Source: Leptospira limi | Lineage (GTDB): Bacteria > Spirochaetota > Leptospiria > Leptospirales > Leptospiraceae | Direction: 5' to 3' | NCBI RefSeq assembly: GCF_026151395.1 | Contig: NZ_JAMQPV010000002.1 | Coordinates: forward strand, 1-64,000 | DNA: 64,000 nt | Notes under the pieces: model-generated | Seen by the model: only the letters and a program-made list of their open reading frames with translations | The model's database searches: none | What the model was told of the DNA's origin: nothing | Shown here: positions 1-8,480 of the stretch, piece by piece | Layout: every line of letters begins with the position of its first letter | Position numbering within the stretch: the first letter of the stretch is position 1 | Position numbers and translations under genes: made by a program

Positions 1-20
1 ACTAACTAACTGCAATTAAC
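1..20 (+). mobile_element. 3' tail of a gene-less promoter cassette (NC0), cut by the window edge
   Basis: The first 20 bases match the last 20 bases of the gene-less cassettes at 5468-5682, 5836-6050 and 8475-8689, so another copy ends here. Its promoter, if present, lies left of the window and would fire into the GIY-YIG cassette. Confidence 0.75.
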
Positions 21-179
21 ATACGCTAACCACTGCGCTTCGGGACTTTTGCCCTCGCTTGGCCTTCGGCACATTATCCTCCGGCACACTTCTTGCCTTT
101 TGACGCAAGAAGATGCGCCGACGCTAACGCCCCTATGGGGCTCAGCTACGGACAACGTTGGTTAGCTTGTTCGTTATAC
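14..179 (+). repeat. attC site 1 (subfamily C)
   Basis: R'' core AATTAAC at 14-20, then CGCTAACC; the right arm GGTTAGC and R' core GTTATAC at 173-179 complement it. The central arms carry CGGCACA/GCGCCG-type inverted repeats. Subfamily C follows four of the gene-less cassettes (NC0-NC3). Confidence 0.88.
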
Positions 180-201
180 GCAAGCTCGTGAAATAATTAT
201 T

Positions 202-1074
202 ATGAAAACATTTGGAAAGAAAATAACACTATTCTTAATTGATGGAGATGCTAGTGGACGGATAGCCGCTGAAATCTCAAATTGGACTGGAAAAATTTAT
301 AAAATTCCCAGAATATTAATAAAGGAATCAACCGACCGAGAAGATTTAAATTCTACTGGTATTTATTTTCTATTTGGAAAAAATCCTGATGATGAAGATA
401 AAGATTTAGTCTACATCGGAGAGGCTGAATCATTAATTGATAGATTAAAGCAACATTTAGGAAGCAAGGAATTTTGGATAGAAGCTATTTGCGTGTTGAG
501 TAAGGATGAAAATCTCAATAAAGCCCATGTAAAATATCTCGAAAAGAGATTATATGATTTAGCATTATCTGCAAATCGTTATAAGATCGAAAATAGTACA
601 ATTCCAGCTAAGACAACAATCTCTGAACCAGACAAAGCAGAAATGGAAGAGTTTTTAGAAAATTTAAAACTAACAATTCATACTCTTGGATACAAAGTAT
701 TCGAAGATATTGATAAAAGAAAATCAAAAGAAACAGTTTCTCAAACTAAAGATTATTTTATTGAAGCAGCAAGAGGAGCAAAAGCTACTGGTTTTATTTC
801 GGATGAAGGATTTGTAGTCAAAGAAGGCTCAATTGCAACCATAGATACTGTTCCATCAATGGAAGTCAGAATGAAAAATTATTATAATTTAAGAGAAAAA
901 CTTATTTCTGAAAAAATTCTTTCTAAAACTGAATCTGGATATATATTCTCAAAAGATTATTTATTTTCTTCACCTTCTGCGGCAGCTGCAATAGTTATGG
1001 GTCGAAGTGCGAATGGTAGAATCGAATGGAAAGATTCAAAAGGAAAAACAATTGAAACAAATGAGACTGCATAA
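202..1074 (+). CDS. GIY-YIG nuclease-family protein with C-terminal DUF4357-like domain
   Basis: A 290-residue protein, the only gene of cassette 1. Around residues 53-75 it reads GIYFLFGKN followed by VYIGEA, the two halves of the GIY-YIG nuclease signature. The last 60 or so residues (GYIFSKDYLFSSPSAAAA, then GRIEWKD and GKT) look like the DUF4357 domain that often accompanies GIY-YIG folds. Such proteins are probable DNA nucleases, but their role is unsettled. The ATG lies 28 bases after the cassette border and no promoter is visible inside the cassette, so transcription may come from the promoter cassette whose tail begins the window. Confidence 0.8.
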   Translation: MKTFGKKITLFLIDGDASGRIAAEISNWTGKIYKIPRILIKESTDREDLNSTGIYFLFGKNPDDEDKDLVYIGEAESLIDRLKQHLGSKEFWIEAICVLSKDENLNKAHVKYLEKRLYDLALSANRYKIENSTIPAKTTISEPDKAEMEEFLENLKLTIHTLGYKVFEDIDKRKSKETVSQTKDYFIEAARGAKATGFISDEGFVVKEGSIATIDTVPSMEVRMKNYYNLREKLISEKILSKTESGYIFSKDYLFSSPSAAAAIVMGRSANGRIEWKDSKGKTIETNETA

Positions 1075-1086
1075 AAACGAGCCAGC

Positions 1087-1247
1087 GCATAACAGCGCCT
1101 TAACGCTTCGCTTCGGCACAAGGCCTCGCTCGGTCTGCGACACATAGGCTTCTGGCACTCCTCTTGCTTACGCAAGCGTCGTTCCAGTCCCTAACGTCCC
1201 TTTGGGACTCAGGGTCAGCCTACGTCGTTAAGGCTAGTTCGTTATGC
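1087..1247 (+). repeat. attC site 2 (subfamily B)
   Basis: R'' GCATAAC 1087-1093 and R' GTTATGC 1241-1247. The arms CTTAACG and CGTTAAG complement each other. The internal CTGCGACACATAGGCTTCTG block is typical of subfamily B. Confidence 0.9.
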
Positions 1248-1300
1248 GTAATTTTTGAAAAATTCAGATACTAAATAATAAAAAATAAATAGGGTTAACT

Positions 1301-2581
1301 ATGAAGAAATTAATACTAATTCTAATTCTGGCTTACTCTACAAAAAATTACTCAACAGTCATTCCTAGTTGCCCAAAAGAATATAAAATAGTTACCAAGG
1401 AAGTTAATGGTGAATCTATTCCAAATCTAATCTATGAAACAGAAATAATTGAGCTAAAATTTGAAAAAATTGGTTATTATAGTGGAGGTCTTGCTAATGT
1501 TAAAATTTATGATAAATGGGGATACATAGACGAAAAAGGAAATATAACCATTCCTCCTATATTTGAAGACGCGGAAATGTTCGCGAAAAATTCAACTTTT
1601 GTAAAAAAGGATAATGAATTAAATCTTATCAATAGGAAAGGAGAATTAACTCCATTACCTAATCTAACTATTACGAATATAAAACATGCCTATGAGGATT
1701 TTTTTTTAATTCAAATTGAAAACCGTAAATGGGGTTACATAAACCATTTAGGTGAATTCTTAATTGAACCTATATTTGAAGAAGCAAAACCTTTTTTTGA
1801 TAATATAGCAGCAGTAAAGTACCAAGGTAAATGGGGATTTATCAATAAAAATGGAATTTATCAAATAGAACCTAAATTCGAAAAAGTAACAGAATTTCTT
1901 TATAGCGATCTAGCTCCTGTACAAATAAATAATTTATGGGGTTACATAAATAAAAATGGAGAAATTAAAATTAAACCTCAATTCACTTATGCTGACAAAT
2001 TCGAAAATGATCTGGCAGTCGTTGCATTTGAAAACAGCTACGGATATATAAATAAAGAAGGCCAGTTTGTTATTAAACCTCAATTTACTTATGCCGACAG
2101 ATTCTATAGTGATTTAGCGTCAGTAGAATCTGAAAAACTATGGGGATATATTGATAAAAAAGGAAACTTTGTAATTAAACCAATTTATCGAAGAGCCATG
2201 CCTTTTGAAGATGGATTTGCTAGAGTTGTAAATGACAATGGAATAGCCATAATTGATACTTCTGGAAATATTGTAGCAGAACCAAAATTGAATTTTAAAT
2301 TACTAACTTCGGATGGTTTATCTCCATTTCGAATAAATCGAAAATATGGATATGTTGATTCAAAAGGAAAAATCGTAATTGAACCCATATTTGATAGCGC
2401 AGGCAGTTTTTCATTTGGAATAGCAAAGGTAAAAATTAATGAAAAATATGGTTTGATTAACAAATTAGGATTATTTGTTATCAAACCTCAATTTGACTAT
2501 ATAGAAAGCAATTTCCAAAATTACGCAAGAGTTAAATTAAATAACAAATGGGGATTTATTCAATTTCCGAAATGTGAATAG
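1301..2581 (+). CDS. exported WG-repeat protein
   Basis: 426 residues. The N-terminus (MKKLILILILAYSTKNYS) looks like an export signal. The rest is a run of roughly nine WG repeats, recognisable by KWGYIDEKGN, KWGYINHLGE, KWGFINKNG, LWGYINKNG and so on, each followed by an I-x-P-x-F/Y-x-x-A segment. WG repeats form beta-rich scaffolds in surface or envelope proteins of many bacteria; no enzymatic role is implied. It is the only gene of cassette 2; GGGTTAAC just before the ATG gives a weak ribosome site. Its cargo role is unknown, but export fits the other cassettes. Confidence 0.85.
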   Translation: MKKLILILILAYSTKNYSTVIPSCPKEYKIVTKEVNGESIPNLIYETEIIELKFEKIGYYSGGLANVKIYDKWGYIDEKGNITIPPIFEDAEMFAKNSTFVKKDNELNLINRKGELTPLPNLTITNIKHAYEDFFLIQIENRKWGYINHLGEFLIEPIFEEAKPFFDNIAAVKYQGKWGFINKNGIYQIEPKFEKVTEFLYSDLAPVQINNLWGYINKNGEIKIKPQFTYADKFENDLAVVAFENSYGYINKEGQFVIKPQFTYADRFYSDLASVESEKLWGYIDKKGNFVIKPIYRRAMPFEDGFARVVNDNGIAIIDTSGNIVAEPKLNFKLLTSDGLSPFRINRKYGYVDSKGKIVIEPIFDSAGSFSFGIAKVKINEKYGLINKLGLFVIKPQFDYIESNFQNYARVKLNNKWGFIQFPKCE

Positions 2582-2618
2582 TAAAAATATGATAATTTAT
2601 TTAATTATCAAAAACTAC

Positions 2619-2782
2619 GCATAACAGCGACTTACCGCTTCGCTTCGGGACAAGCCCTCGCTCGGCCTGCGGCAAATTCCCTTCCTGGCATTCGCCTTGC
2701 GTTCGCAAGCTACATGCCAGTCCCTAGCGTCCCGTTCCGGGACTCAGGGTCAGGGAACTTCGGCAAGTCTAGTTCGTTATGC
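2619..2782 (+). repeat. attC site 3 (subfamily A)
   Basis: R'' GCATAAC 2619-2625; arms CTTACCG and CGGCAAG; R' GTTATGC 2776-2782. The centre has the subfamily A GGCATTCGCCTTGC...GCAAGCTACATGCC inverted repeat. Confidence 0.9.
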
Positions 2783-2795
2783 GCAATACCATAAA

Positions 2796-3572
2796 ATGAA
2801 AACAAAAACTAAATTACTTTTCTTAACAACAATTCTCTATTCTAAGCTCTTTTCTCAGGACTTTGAAAAGCCAAAAAATGTATATATTTCACCAGATAAA
2901 AAATACATTGCAGAAACTTATTATTCAGACTTAGATCCAGAATGTAAGAAACAACCAGGAGCAATTTTTGACCTTCCAGAAAGTGAAAGATATTGCAAAT
3001 TTCTTATAAAAAATAATATAGAAAATAGAATTGAATACGAATTGAAAGCAGGAGATTTCAGCAAAGAAATTAAAAAGTGCTATCCTCTAAATTTTGAATT
3101 AGGGATTGCTTATGGCTTTGGATTTTGGACAGAAGATAACAAAATCGTATATACAAAACACTCCGGTTGGTTTTCTGCAAATGACCTATACCTTGAAACT
3201 TTCAAATTTGATTGGAAAAAATGTACAAATGAATTCCTTGGTTCTTTTCAATCTTATCCTTTAGATTACGATGAATATATTGGAACTATCTATTTTGCTT
3301 CTTCTACTAAATATCACTACATTTTTTTCCAAGACTCCCAAAGAAAAAAAGGTTTTATCGGAAAAATAAATAATAATAAAGATATTGATATCAATGAAAT
3401 ATTTAATTTCAACAAACGATATAAAAAGCGATTAAAAGATAATGTTACTATCTTATATGAAATAAACTCACAACATTTAAGTTACTCATACTCCTACCCA
3501 ATCGCAATAGCAAAATTTTCAAATAGTAGAATAAAAATAAACCTTTCAAGCAATGAGATAAATGTAGATTAA
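2796..3572 (+). CDS. hypothetical exported protein
   Basis: 258 residues when started at the ATG at 2796, which lies 19 bases after the cassette border. A longer reading frame begins inside the attC and is not credible. The N-terminus MKTKTKLLFLTTILYSKLFSQ is a plausible signal peptide ending at FSQ. I do not recognise the family; it is rich in aromatic and charged residues and has a few cysteines. Only gene of cassette 3; it ends 9 bases before the next attC. Confidence 0.7.
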   Translation: MKTKTKLLFLTTILYSKLFSQDFEKPKNVYISPDKKYIAETYYSDLDPECKKQPGAIFDLPESERYCKFLIKNNIENRIEYELKAGDFSKEIKKCYPLNFELGIAYGFGFWTEDNKIVYTKHSGWFSANDLYLETFKFDWKKCTNEFLGSFQSYPLDYDEYIGTIYFASSTKYHYIFFQDSQRKKGFIGKINNNKDIDINEIFNFNKRYKKRLKDNVTILYEINSQHLSYSYSYPIAIAKFSNSRIKINLSSNEINVD

Positions 3573-3581
3573 TGGTACTGC

Positions 3582-3745
3582 GCATAACAGCGACTTACCG
3601 CTTCGCTTCGGCACAAGGCCTCGCTCGGGCTATGCCAAATCCTCCTCCTGGCATTCGCCTTGCGTTCGCAAGCTACATGCCAGTCCCTAACGTCCCGTTC
3701 CGGGACTCAGGGTCGGAGGACTTCGGTAAGTCTAGTTCGTTATAC
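3582..3745 (+). repeat. attC site 4 (subfamily A)
   Basis: R'' GCATAAC 3582-3588; arms CTTACCG and CGGTAAG; R' GTTATAC 3739-3745. Confidence 0.9.
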
Positions 3746-3761
3746 GACAGTCAGCAAATGA

Positions 3762-3774
3762 ATGCCTCAGGACA
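3762..3774 (+). mobile_element. 13-bp match to the left end of the IS481-type element
   Basis: ATGCCTCAGGACA here is identical to the outer left end of the insertion sequence at 15704-15716. In both places it lies at the same distance (17 bases) after the R' core, and the preceding cassette bases are also similar (GTTATRCGACA, then AAATG). It may be the scar of a lost insertion, or shared cassette sequence. Confidence 0.35.
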
Positions 3775-3811
3775 ACGATAAAGCTGAAGAAAAAATTTAG
3801 AAATTTCAGAC

Positions 3812-3850
3812 TTGACAAAACCAAAACATATATACTAAAATGTATATATG
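3812..3850 (+). promoter_or_regulatory. vapBC promoter and palindromic operator
   Basis: TTGACA at 3812-3817 and TAAAAT at 3836-3841 are 18 bases apart. A perfect inverted repeat, CATATATAC (3827-3835) and GTATATATG (3842-3850), brackets the -10 box and includes the vapB start codon. The predicted transcription start falls almost on the ATG, so the mRNA may be leaderless. Repression by a VapBC complex is the expected use of such a site. Confidence 0.75.
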
Positions 3851-4078
3851 AATCGTGCAAAATTATTTAAAAACGGTGATAGTCAAGCGGTTAGACTTCC
3901 AAAAGAATTTCGTTTCAAAGGTAAAGAAGTCTACATCAGAAAAGACGGAAATTGCGTCATAATATCTCCGATCGACGATGCCGTTGATAGATTATGGAAA
4001 TCTCTCAATGATTTTTCTGATGATTTTAACATTGAAAGAAATCAACCGAAAACTTTTGATAAGCGAAATTCTATATGA
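3848..4078 (+). CDS. vapB: VapB-type antitoxin (AbrB/SpoVT fold)
   Basis: 76 residues beginning [20 protein letters not shown], the standard swapped-hairpin AbrB fold of VapB antitoxins; the C-terminal half would wrap the toxin. It overlaps the PIN toxin by four bases (ATGA), so the two are translated together. It has its own promoter and operator inside the cassette, unlike most cargo here. Toxin-antitoxin cassettes are known to stabilise large integron arrays by killing cells that lose them. Confidence 0.9.
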   Translation: MNRAKLFKNGDSQAVRLPKEFRFKGKEVYIRKDGNCVIISPIDDAVDRLWKSLNDFSDDFNIERNQPKTFDKRNSI

Positions 4079-4479
4079 ATCAGTATTTGTTAGATACAAA
4101 TATTTGCATTTATATCATTAACCAAAAGCCTGAAATCGTTTATCAAAAATTCAAAAAAATTAGCCTAGATAACATTTTTATTTCTGCTATCTCTGAGTTT
4201 GAACTTAGATATGGAGTTGAAAAAAGTCAAAAATCAGAACAAAATCTAAAAACTCTTAATGAATTTCTGGGATTCCTAAATATCATTCCTTTCGACTCTG
4301 AATCTGCTTCTATAGCTGGATCAATAAGAACAAAACTAGAAAAAAAAGGAGAAATTATTGGACCTTATGACTTACTAATCGCTGCACAAGCTATCACTAA
4401 TGATATAATTCTAGTTACTAACAATGAAAAAGAATTTAAGAGAATCAAAGACCTTAAAATCGAAAACTGGATTAAATAG
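4075..4479 (+). CDS. vapC: VapC-type PIN-domain toxin
   Basis: 134 residues with the PIN-domain acidic residues in place: LLDTNI at the N-terminus, the E of SEFELRYG, and the later D of [11 protein letters not shown] with the acidic TNNEKEF motif. VapC toxins are Mg-dependent ribonucleases that cut tRNA or rRNA. Partner of the preceding VapB, with which it overlaps by four bases. The cassette ends 14 bases after the stop. Confidence 0.9.
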   Translation: MNQYLLDTNICIYIINQKPEIVYQKFKKISLDNIFISAISEFELRYGVEKSQKSEQNLKTLNEFLGFLNIIPFDSESASIAGSIRTKLEKKGEIIGPYDLLIAAQAITNDIILVTNNEKEFKRIKDLKIENWIK

Positions 4480-4492
4480 CACGCTGACCGTC

Positions 4493-4654
4493 GTATAACA
4501 GCGTCTTACCGCTTCGCTTCGGCACAAGGCCTCGCTCGGCCTGCGGCAAATTCCCCTTCTGGCATTCGCCTTGCTTACGCAAGCTACATGCCAGTCCCTA
4601 ACGTCCCGTCGGGACTCAGGGTCGGGGAACTTCGGTAACACTAGTTCGTTATAC
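4493..4654 (+). repeat. attC site 5 (subfamily A)
   Basis: R'' GTATAAC 4493-4499; R' GTTATAC 4648-4654. The vapBC cassette starts TTATACGAC and ends GTCGTATAA, a 9-base complement. Confidence 0.9.
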
Positions 4655-4675
4655 GCAATAAGCCTAAAATAATTT

Positions 4676-5290
4676 ATGAATATTGAGGAAGAATTTTACG
4701 TAGAAATAATTATATTATGGGATGAATTAACAAATATTTTAGCAGAACCAATATCACTTGATTCTAAAAATAATTATTTAATTAGAAAAAGTACCGATTT
4801 AGCAATTTCGCTAAATCATTTTACAGAGAAGAAAAATATCAGAAATTTACTAAAACAATCATATAACCAAGTAACCGATATGATAAATGATGTCTGTGAT
4901 ATGAAAAAACATGGTGAACTTAGAAATAAAAAACGAGAAAATAAACTTGAATCAATTTCAATTTTTGAAGTGAACGAAAATGAACAATTTTCATTTCACA
5001 GAAACAGCATACTAGTAAATCATACTTCATTTGGTCAGCATGACTTAATCGAAGTAATGCAAAAATATATTTTCAATATTATCACTGAACTTAAACTAAA
5101 TATATTATGGGAACCAGTAATAAACACCGCAGAAGCCGATTTCAAAACAACTGCTACTTTATATAAAGAAAATTCATTCAATGCTAATCAAAATAGTGTT
5201 CGATTACTATTTATAAAGTTAAATGAAAGAAAAGAATTCATACCTTTTGAACCCAAAAATATAAACTTCCATATATTGGAGAGAAAATAA
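4676..5290 (+). CDS. hypothetical cytoplasmic protein
   Basis: 204 residues with no signal peptide or membrane segment visible. It is mostly helical in character with many Lys, Glu and Asn. I do not recognise the family. The ATG at 4676 is 22 bases after the R' core. It is the only gene of cassette 5 and ends 19 bases before the next attC. Confidence 0.65.
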   Translation: MNIEEEFYVEIIILWDELTNILAEPISLDSKNNYLIRKSTDLAISLNHFTEKKNIRNLLKQSYNQVTDMINDVCDMKKHGELRNKKRENKLESISIFEVNENEQFSFHRNSILVNHTSFGQHDLIEVMQKYIFNIITELKLNILWEPVINTAEADFKTTATLYKENSFNANQNSVRLLFIKLNERKEFIPFEPKNINFHILERK

Positions 5291-5309
5291 TTGAAACCAG
5301 GCTTACCGC

Positions 5310-5473
5310 GTATAACAGCGACTTACCGCTTCGCTTCGGGACTAGCCCTCGCTCGGCCTGCGGCAAATTCCCTTTCTGGCATTCGCCTTGCTTTCGCAAG
5401 CTACATGCCAGTCCCTAACGTCCCGTTCCGGGACTCAGGGTCAGGGAACTTCGGTAAGTCTAGTTCGTTAATT
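5310..5473 (+). repeat. attC site 6 (subfamily A)
   Basis: R'' GTATAAC 5310-5316; arms CTTACCG/CGGTAAG; R' GTTAATT 5467-5473, where the last bases belong to the following gene-less cassette. Confidence 0.9.
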
Positions 5474-5682
5474 GCAATTAGTTGATCCTTAGAAGACAAC
5501 GCGCAAATTTTTTTCATGAGGGTGTTGTCGATTCAAGCTTTGAAAGAGAACAATTTCAGCTGATTTCTCCACGAAAGTTCCGTTTGTAATTTACGCTTTT
5601 AAGATTTAAGAGAAAAATTTGCGCTCGCTTTTGTTGACCTTTCGACCAATATCTTTTATTATACTAACTAACTGCAATTAAC
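5468..5682 (+). mobile_element. gene-less promoter cassette NC1
   Basis: About 215 bases with no credible ORF, nearly identical to NC2 and NC3. The ends are inverted repeats: TTAATTGCAATTAGTT at the left and AACTAACTGCAATTAA at the right (15 of 16). An inner inverted repeat, GCGCAAATTTTT (from 5501) and AAAAATTTGCGC (to 5624), could fold the whole unit. It ends with a near-consensus promoter at 5634-5662. The ends complement each other as expected for an excised cassette circle. Confidence 0.85.
5634..5662 (+). promoter_or_regulatory. outward sigma-70-type promoter of cassette NC1
   Basis: TTGACC (5634-5639), a 17-base spacer, then TATTAT (5657-5662). Each box matches the consensus at five of six positions. 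Transcription would start around 5669, at the cassette edge, and run through attC 7. Confidence 0.7.
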
Positions 5683-5841
5683 ATACGCTAACCACTGCGC
5701 TTCGGCACTTTCGGCCTCGCTTGGCCTACGGCACATTATCCTCCGGCACACTTCTTGCCTCTTCACGCAAGAAGATGCGCCGACGCTAACGCCCCTAAGG
5801 GGCTCAGCTACGGACAACGTCGGTTAGCTTGTTCGTTAATT
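5676..5841 (+). repeat. attC site 7 (subfamily C)
   Basis: R'' AATTAAC 5676-5682; R' GTTAATT 5835-5841; arms CGCTAACC and GGTTAGC. Confidence 0.88.
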
Positions 5842-6050
5842 GCAATTAGTTGATCCTTAGAAAATAACGCGCAAATTTTTTTCATGAGGGTGTTGTCGAT
5901 TCAAGCTTTGAAAGAGAACAATTTCAGCTGATTTCTCCACGAAAGTTCTGTTTCTAATTTACGCTTTTAAGATTTAAGAGAAAAATTTGCGCTCGCTTTT
6001 GTTGACCTTTCGATAAAAATCTTTTATCATACTAACTAACTGCAATTAAC
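5836..6050 (+). mobile_element. gene-less promoter cassette NC2
   Basis: Nearly base-for-base the same as NC1, with the same end and inner inverted repeats and the outward promoter at 6002-6030. It directly precedes the lipoprotein cassette at 6204-6910. Confidence 0.85.
6002..6030 (+). promoter_or_regulatory. outward sigma-70-type promoter of cassette NC2
   Basis: TTGACC (6002-6007), 17 bases, TATCAT (6025-6030). It points through attC 8 into the SH3-domain lipoprotein gene whose start codon is about 220 bases downstream. Confidence 0.7.
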
Positions 6051-6209
6051 ATACGCTAACCACTGCGCTTCGGCACTTTCGGCCTCGCTTGGCCTACGGC
6101 ACATTATCCTCCGGCACACTTCTTGCTTCTTGACGCAAGAAGACGTGCCGACGCTAACGCCCCTAAGGGGCTCAGCTACGGACAACGTTGGTTAGCTTGT
6201 TCGTTATGC
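6044..6209 (+). repeat. attC site 8 (subfamily C)
   Basis: R'' AATTAAC 6044-6050; R' GTTATGC 6203-6209; arms CGCTAACC and GGTTAGC. Confidence 0.88.
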
Positions 6210-6248
6210 GAAAGATTTTCAAAATTATTATTTAACAAACAGGAATTT

Positions 6249-6887
6249 ATGAAGAAATTAATAATACTTTTCTTACTTATTTCATTTTGTAACAAAGAGC
6301 AAACTGAAAATATAGGCAAAAAAACGAGTTCTCCTTACTCAAAAGATACACTTTTGAGTAATACAGCTTCAGTACTAAACATAAGAGAAAAACCCGCTCT
6401 TGATTCACCAATTATAGCTAGAATAAATAAATGTGACCAAGTTGAGTTCTTGGAAGAGACGATTGAAAAAGCATTAGTGAATGGAGAATTATTCTCTTTT
6501 TATAAAGTTGAATATAATTTCACAAAAATTGGTTTTGCTTCTAGTAAATATCTTAAAAAGATAAATAATATTTCTTTTACTTACAATAAAAAACCTTTCA
6601 ATATTGTCGGAACATGGCCACTTTACTATGATTCTCCAAATGCTATTTTCACTTTTAATGATGATAATACTTTTATCCGCGATATTTACGATGAATCTGG
6701 AAATCACAAAGATTCAGATTTATCTAATGGAATTTATGAATACGATGGATGTTGTAAAATAAAAGCAACTTTTTCAAATGGTAAAGTTATCACTTTTGAT
6801 GTGATTTCAATAAGCGATTCAAACAAAAATGAAAAAACTACACTTATGTTAGAATGCTTTATATTAGAAATTGGAAAATCTCAATAA
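6249..6887 (+). CDS. lipoprotein with SH3-like domain
   Basis: 212 residues from the ATG at 6249, preceded by AGGAATTT. A longer frame starts inside the attC and is rejected. MKKLIILFLLISFC is a lipoprotein signal with Cys14 as the likely lipidated residue. Residues about 40-100 (LNIREKPALDSPIIARI, then FYKVEY and SSKYLKKI) resemble bacterial SH3 domains that bind cell-wall or protein ligands. The C-terminal part (IVGTWPLYYDSPNAIFTFNDD) resembles lipocalin-like or META-type beta domains. Cargo of cassette 8; probably driven by the NC2 promoter. Confidence 0.75.
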   Translation: MKKLIILFLLISFCNKEQTENIGKKTSSPYSKDTLLSNTASVLNIREKPALDSPIIARINKCDQVEFLEETIEKALVNGELFSFYKVEYNFTKIGFASSKYLKKINNISFTYNKKPFNIVGTWPLYYDSPNAIFTFNDDNTFIRDIYDESGNHKDSDLSNGIYEYDGCCKIKATFSNGKVITFDVISISDSNKNEKTTLMLECFILEIGKSQ

Positions 6888-6903
6888 TCCATGAAAATCC
6901 TTC

Positions 6904-7068
6904 GCATAACAGCAACTAACCGCTTCGCTTCGGGACTTACGCCCTCGCTCGGTCTGCGACACATAGGCTTCTGGCACTCCCCTTGCCTACGCAAGTGTCG
7001 TGACCAGCCCCTAACGTCCCGTCCGGGACTCAGGGCCAGCCTACGTCGGTTAGTCTAGTTCGTTATGC
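6904..7068 (+). repeat. attC site 9 (subfamily B)
   Basis: R'' GCATAAC 6904-6910; arms CTAACCG and CGGTTAG; R' GTTATGC 7062-7068. Confidence 0.9.
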
Positions 7069-7120
7069 GAAATGTTTAAAACAATTTTATAAAAAAGAAA
7101 TCAACTCGCAGGCCATTAAA

Positions 7121-7708
7121 TTGAATATTTCAAAAAATATAATTCTAATTAGCGTACTATTTATTTCAAATGAATGTATTATTATACGAAATAAAATACT
7201 CCATGAACCAACTTTGAAAAATCATTTAAATTCTCAAAAAATAAATATTACATTAAATATAAATGGCTGCTATCCAGATGATTCAATTAAATGCAACTAT
7301 TCAAAAGAAAATTACGCCCTCTTAATCAAATATTTAATTAAATCTAACCTGATTTCAGATATTAATGGAAGTGCAAAGGATTCATTTAAATCAGATTATA
7401 TTATTGATTTTTACTGGAAAGAAAATATTCGAAGCCCACATGACTTGCTAACGGAAATGGTATCGGTTTTTTCAATTGGTTTGATTCCTACATATAGAAA
7501 TTACAAAATAACATTAGTTGCAATTCTGAAAAGTAACAATGGAATAATATTAAAAACCTTCGAATATTCTGAATCTTTTTTAGAAATTCGGCATCTATTT
7601 CTGACTTACAAATTTATATTTAATAATAAATATAATACAGAAACAATAAAATCAAATATGATTGAATTATTATTACAAAATATTTCTGAAGTAAAAGAAC
7701 AAATATAA
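7121..7708 (+). CDS. putative lipoprotein, first of a tandem paralogous pair
   Basis: 195 residues from a TTG codon at 7121; no ATG is available near the N-terminus. The hydrophobic start (NIILISVLFISNEC) can act as a lipoprotein signal. It is clearly related to the next gene: both have a G-C-Y-P-D-D motif, a SDYxIDxYWK segment, an S-x-x-x-x-x-IPTY stretch and a later I-x-KT-x-EY-x-ES motif. Family not recognised. First gene of cassette 9. Confidence 0.65.
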   Translation: MNISKNIILISVLFISNECIIIRNKILHEPTLKNHLNSQKINITLNINGCYPDDSIKCNYSKENYALLIKYLIKSNLISDINGSAKDSFKSDYIIDFYWKENIRSPHDLLTEMVSVFSIGLIPTYRNYKITLVAILKSNNGIILKTFEYSESFLEIRHLFLTYKFIFNNKYNTETIKSNMIELLLQNISEVKEQI

Positions 7709-7726
7709 TTAAGTTGGTAAAAAAAA

Positions 7727-8293
7727 TTGAAAAGATATAAAATTTTGATCATTTTCCTATGTATAGCAAACCTTTTGAATTGTCTAGTCTTCCGAAAAAA
7801 TGATAACATAAACATATCTCAGAAATCAAATTTAAAAAAGCTCAAACTTACTATTTTGATGCAAGGGTGTTATCCTGATGATCTTGTTAACTGCAAGTAT
7901 ACAAGAGAAAATTACGAGCTCCTCAATATTTTATTCGCAAAATCAGGTATGATCTCACAAATTAATGGGGACTCAAATAATTTAACGAGTTCCGATTATT
8001 TGATTGATTTATATTGGAAAGATAATGAAAGTCCCCAGAATTTCGCTAATGTCTCCATCTCATTACTCACACTTTGCTTTATACCAACTTACAACAAAGA
8101 CTCTATTCAATTAATAGCCATAGTTAAAAAAAATAACGGTGAAATTTTGAAAACTTTAGAATACAATGAGTCTTATCTAACTATCAGGCAAACAATCTTA
8201 ATTCTAGCACTGCCTTTTCAAGATTTAAATGACAAAGAAAAAATAAAAGAAAAGATACTAAAATCTCTTTTAAACGATTTAGCACAAATTTAA
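7727..8293 (+). CDS. putative lipoprotein, second of a tandem paralogous pair
   Basis: 188 residues from a TTG codon, 18 bases after the previous stop. MKRYKILIIFLCIANLLNC is a convincing lipoprotein signal with lipobox LLNC. It shares GCYPDD, SSDYLIDLYWKDN, FIPTY and ILKTLEYNES motifs with its neighbour, so the pair arose by duplication, perhaps before the cassette was mobilised, because both sit in one cassette with one attC. The cassette ends TTCGCATAAC, complementing its start TTATGCGAA. Confidence 0.7.
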   Translation: MKRYKILIIFLCIANLLNCLVFRKNDNINISQKSNLKKLKLTILMQGCYPDDLVNCKYTRENYELLNILFAKSGMISQINGDSNNLTSSDYLIDLYWKDNESPQNFANVSISLLTLCFIPTYNKDSIQLIAIVKKNNGEILKTLEYNESYLTIRQTILILALPFQDLNDKEKIKEKILKSLLNDLAQI

Positions 8294-8318
8294 AAAATCT
8301 TCAACACCTAAACACTTC

Positions 8319-8480
8319 GCATAACAGCACCTTACCGCTACGCTTCGGGACAAGCCCTCGCTCGGCCTACGGCAAATTCCCTTTCTGGCATTCGCCTTGC
8401 TTACGCAAGCTACATGCCAGTCCCTAACGTCCCGCTGGGACTCAGGGTCAGGGAACTTCGGTAAGGCTAGTTCGTTAATT
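8319..8480 (+). repeat. attC site 10 (subfamily A)
   Basis: R'' GCATAAC 8319-8325; R' GTTAATT 8474-8480; arms CTTACCG and CGGTAAG. Confidence 0.9.

Noticed and set aside
957..1175. Minus-strand reading frames across attC sites (also at 4411, 8279, 12462, 19526) sharing a WHVACVSKANA-type peptide
   Set aside because: They are translations of the conserved attC sequence on the opposite strand; each starts or ends inside the neighbouring gene and has no ribosome site of its own.
3572..3781. Plus-strand frames starting in attC sites (also 5291, 20564)
   Set aside because: Same attC sequence read on the plus strand; not conserved as proteins and they end soon after the site.
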